NCBI GenBank assembly: GCA_020253895.1
Contig: JADDKG010000208.1
Location: 1-5,966, forward strand
Direction of reading: 5' to 3'
Source: Rubrobacter sp.
GTDB taxonomy: Bacteria; Actinomycetota; Rubrobacteria; Rubrobacterales; Rubrobacteraceae
Length of the DNA stretch: 5,966 nt
Both the position numbers and the translations under genes were made by a program. This document shows, piece after piece, positions 4,856 through 5,966 of this stretch. The notes below the pieces were generated by a model, which searched no databases, was not told where the DNA came from, and saw only the letters and a list, made by a program, of their open reading frames with translations. The first letter of the stretch is position 1. Each line of letters starts with the position of its first letter.

Positions 4856-5966
4856 CTAGTCCTGCCGGCCGTTGCGGGAGCCGCTGCCGAGCTTCTCGAT
4901 GCCCGCGCGGTCCACCGCGTACTCCTCCACGAGCTTCCTGAGGTGCTCGGCGTCCACCGTCTCGTACTCGATGAGGTCGGCGGCGAGCTTCTCCAGCAGC
5001 CGCCGGTTGCGCACCAGGAGGTCCTCGGCCGTGTCGTAGGCCTCGTCCACCAGCCGCCTTATCTCCTTGTCTATCTGGAAGGCGATCTCATCGGAGTAGT
5101 CCGGCTGGGCGTGCAGGTCGCGGCCCATGAACACCTGCCCGTCGTGCTGGCCGAGCGCGATCAGGCCCAGCTTCTCGCTCATCCCGTAGCGGGTGACCAT
5201 CTGCCGGGCGACCTTGGTGGCCCGCTCTATGTCGTTGGAGGCGCCGGTGGTGATCTCGTCGAAGACCACCCGCTCGGCGGCGCGTCCCCCGAGCATGTAG
5301 GAGAGCTGGGCCATAAGCTGGGCCCGGCTCATCATAAAGCGGTCCTCCTCGGGCAGGCTCATGGTCACCCCGAGCGCCTGGCCCCGCGGGATGATGGTCA
5401 CTTTGTGCACCGGATCGGCCTCCGGGAGCAGCGCCCCAACTATGGCGTGGCCGGCCTCGTGGTAGGCGGTGATCTCCTTCTCCCTCTCGCTGATGAGGCG
5501 GGTCTTCCTCTCGGGACCGGCGATCACCCGGTCGATGGCCTCCTCCATCTCGGCCATCTCGATCTGGTCCTTGTCGTGCCGGGCGGCGAGGAGGGCCGCC
5601 TCGTTGACCAGATTGGCGAGGTCCGCCCCCGTGAAGCCCGGGGTGCCCTTGGCGATGGTCTCTATGTCCACGTCGTCCCCGAGCGGCTTGCCCCGGGTGT
5701 GGACCTTGAGGATCTTGATCCTCCCCGGCAGATCCGGCCTGTCCACCACTATCTGCCGGTCGAACCTCCCCGGCCTCAGGAGAGCCGGGTCGAGGATGTC
5801 CGGGCGGTTGGTCGCGGCGAGCATGATGATGCCCGACTTGGAGTCGAACCCGTCCATCTCCACCAGGAGCTGGTTGAGGGTCTGCTCCCGCTCGTCGTGG
5901 CCGCCGCCCAGTCCCGCGCCCCTCTGGCGCCCCACGGCGTCTATCTCGTCCACGAAGATGATGCAC
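4856..5966 (-). CDS. ftsH: ATP-dependent zinc metalloprotease FtsH, C-terminal part
   Basis: FtsH is a membrane-anchored hexameric AAA+ protease that degrades misfolded membrane proteins and selected regulators. The window holds its last 369 codons. The N-terminal membrane segments and Walker A lie beyond the right edge. The fragment opens in Walker B ([12 protein letters not shown], fragment residues 1-12). The second region of homology follows ([10 protein letters not shown] and LRPGRFDR at about 51-70) with the arginine fingers. The protease domain has HEAGH at 169-173 (zinc ligands and catalytic Glu) and [12 protein letters not shown], whose Asp at 245 is the expected third zinc ligand. 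A helical C-terminal region runs to a short polar tail. All visible catalytic residues are intact. The TAG stop is one base before folP. ftsH at the head of fol and coaX genes is common in Actinobacteria and Firmicutes. Confidence 0.97.
   Translation of the reverse strand, partial: CIIFVDEIDAVGRQRGAGLGGGHDEREQTLNQLLVEMDGFDSKSGIIMLAATNRPDILDPALLRPGRFDRQIVVDRPDLPGRIKILKVHTRGKPLGDDVDIETIAKGTPGFTGADLANLVNEAALLAARHDKDQIEMAEMEEAIDRVIAGPERKTRLISEREKEITAYHEAGHAIVGALLPEADPVHKVTIIPRGQALGVTMSLPEEDRFMMSRAQLMAQLSYMLGGRAAERVVFDEITTGASNDIERATKVARQMVTRYGMSEKLGLIALGQHDGQVFMGRDLHAQPDYSDEIAFQIDKEIRRLVDEAYDTAEDLLVRNRRLLEKLAADLIEYETVDAEHLRKLVEEYAVDRAGIEKLGSGSRNGRQD

Noticed and set aside
3961..4941. Long plus-strand open frame opposite folP (326 codons)
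   Set aside because: It lies antisense to a folP in which every motif is intact. Its translation is Gly/Pro/His-rich and resembles no family.
1..5966. Mobile elements, CRISPR arrays, phage or defence genes
   Set aside because: All coding content is conserved housekeeping genes on one strand, and no repeat arrays, transposase motifs or attachment-like duplications were seen.

Overview
The window is a compact, GC-rich (about two thirds G+C by eye) bacterial housekeeping segment in which every supported gene lies on the minus strand. In transcription order, from right to left, it holds ftsH (C-terminal part only), folP, folK, coaX, greA, a class I (archaeal/spirochaete-type) lysyl-tRNA synthetase, and the first 76 codons of clpC. 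The ClpC N-terminus is very close to the actinobacterial form. High GC combined with frequent AGG and ATA codons and an archaeal-type LysRS points to a deep-branching, possibly thermophilic actinobacterium such as Rubrobacter. That assignment is inference and was not checked by search.

Right part (about 3495-5966): ftsH, folP, folK and coaX are packed with gaps of 1 and 7 bases and then an overlap, so they look like one operon read from ftsH. FtsH is the membrane AAA+ zinc protease. FolP and FolK are consecutive-pathway enzymes of folate synthesis, and CoaX starts coenzyme A synthesis from pantothenate. folP, folK and coaX all appear to use GTG starts. folB, often found between folP and folK, is absent.

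Middle (about 2092-2710): just after coaX comes a perfect consensus housekeeping promoter (TTGACA, 18 bp, TATAAT) driving greA. It sits so close to the first greA ATG that the transcript would be almost leaderless. greA ends in an 8-bp GC hairpin that spans its stop codon, and 52 bases later lysS begins with no clear upstream Shine-Dalgarno sequence.

Left part (1-2091): lysS encodes a complete 492-residue class I LysRS. A 383-base, AT-richer non-coding stretch separates it from clpC. This stretch holds phased 17-bp repeats and a nested inverted repeat, and clpC has a strong Shine-Dalgarno sequence.

The gene order ftsH-fol-coaX-(greA)-lysS-clpC is shared with Mycobacterium and, in expanded form, with Bacillus and clostridia. 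There the LysRS is normally the unrelated class II enzyme. Here the class I enzyme occupies the same slot, and ctsR, mcsA, mcsB and lsr2 are all absent between lysS and clpC. This in-place enzyme replacement and the unexplained clpC upstream region are the most interesting points. No new defence, mobile or biosynthetic system is visible.
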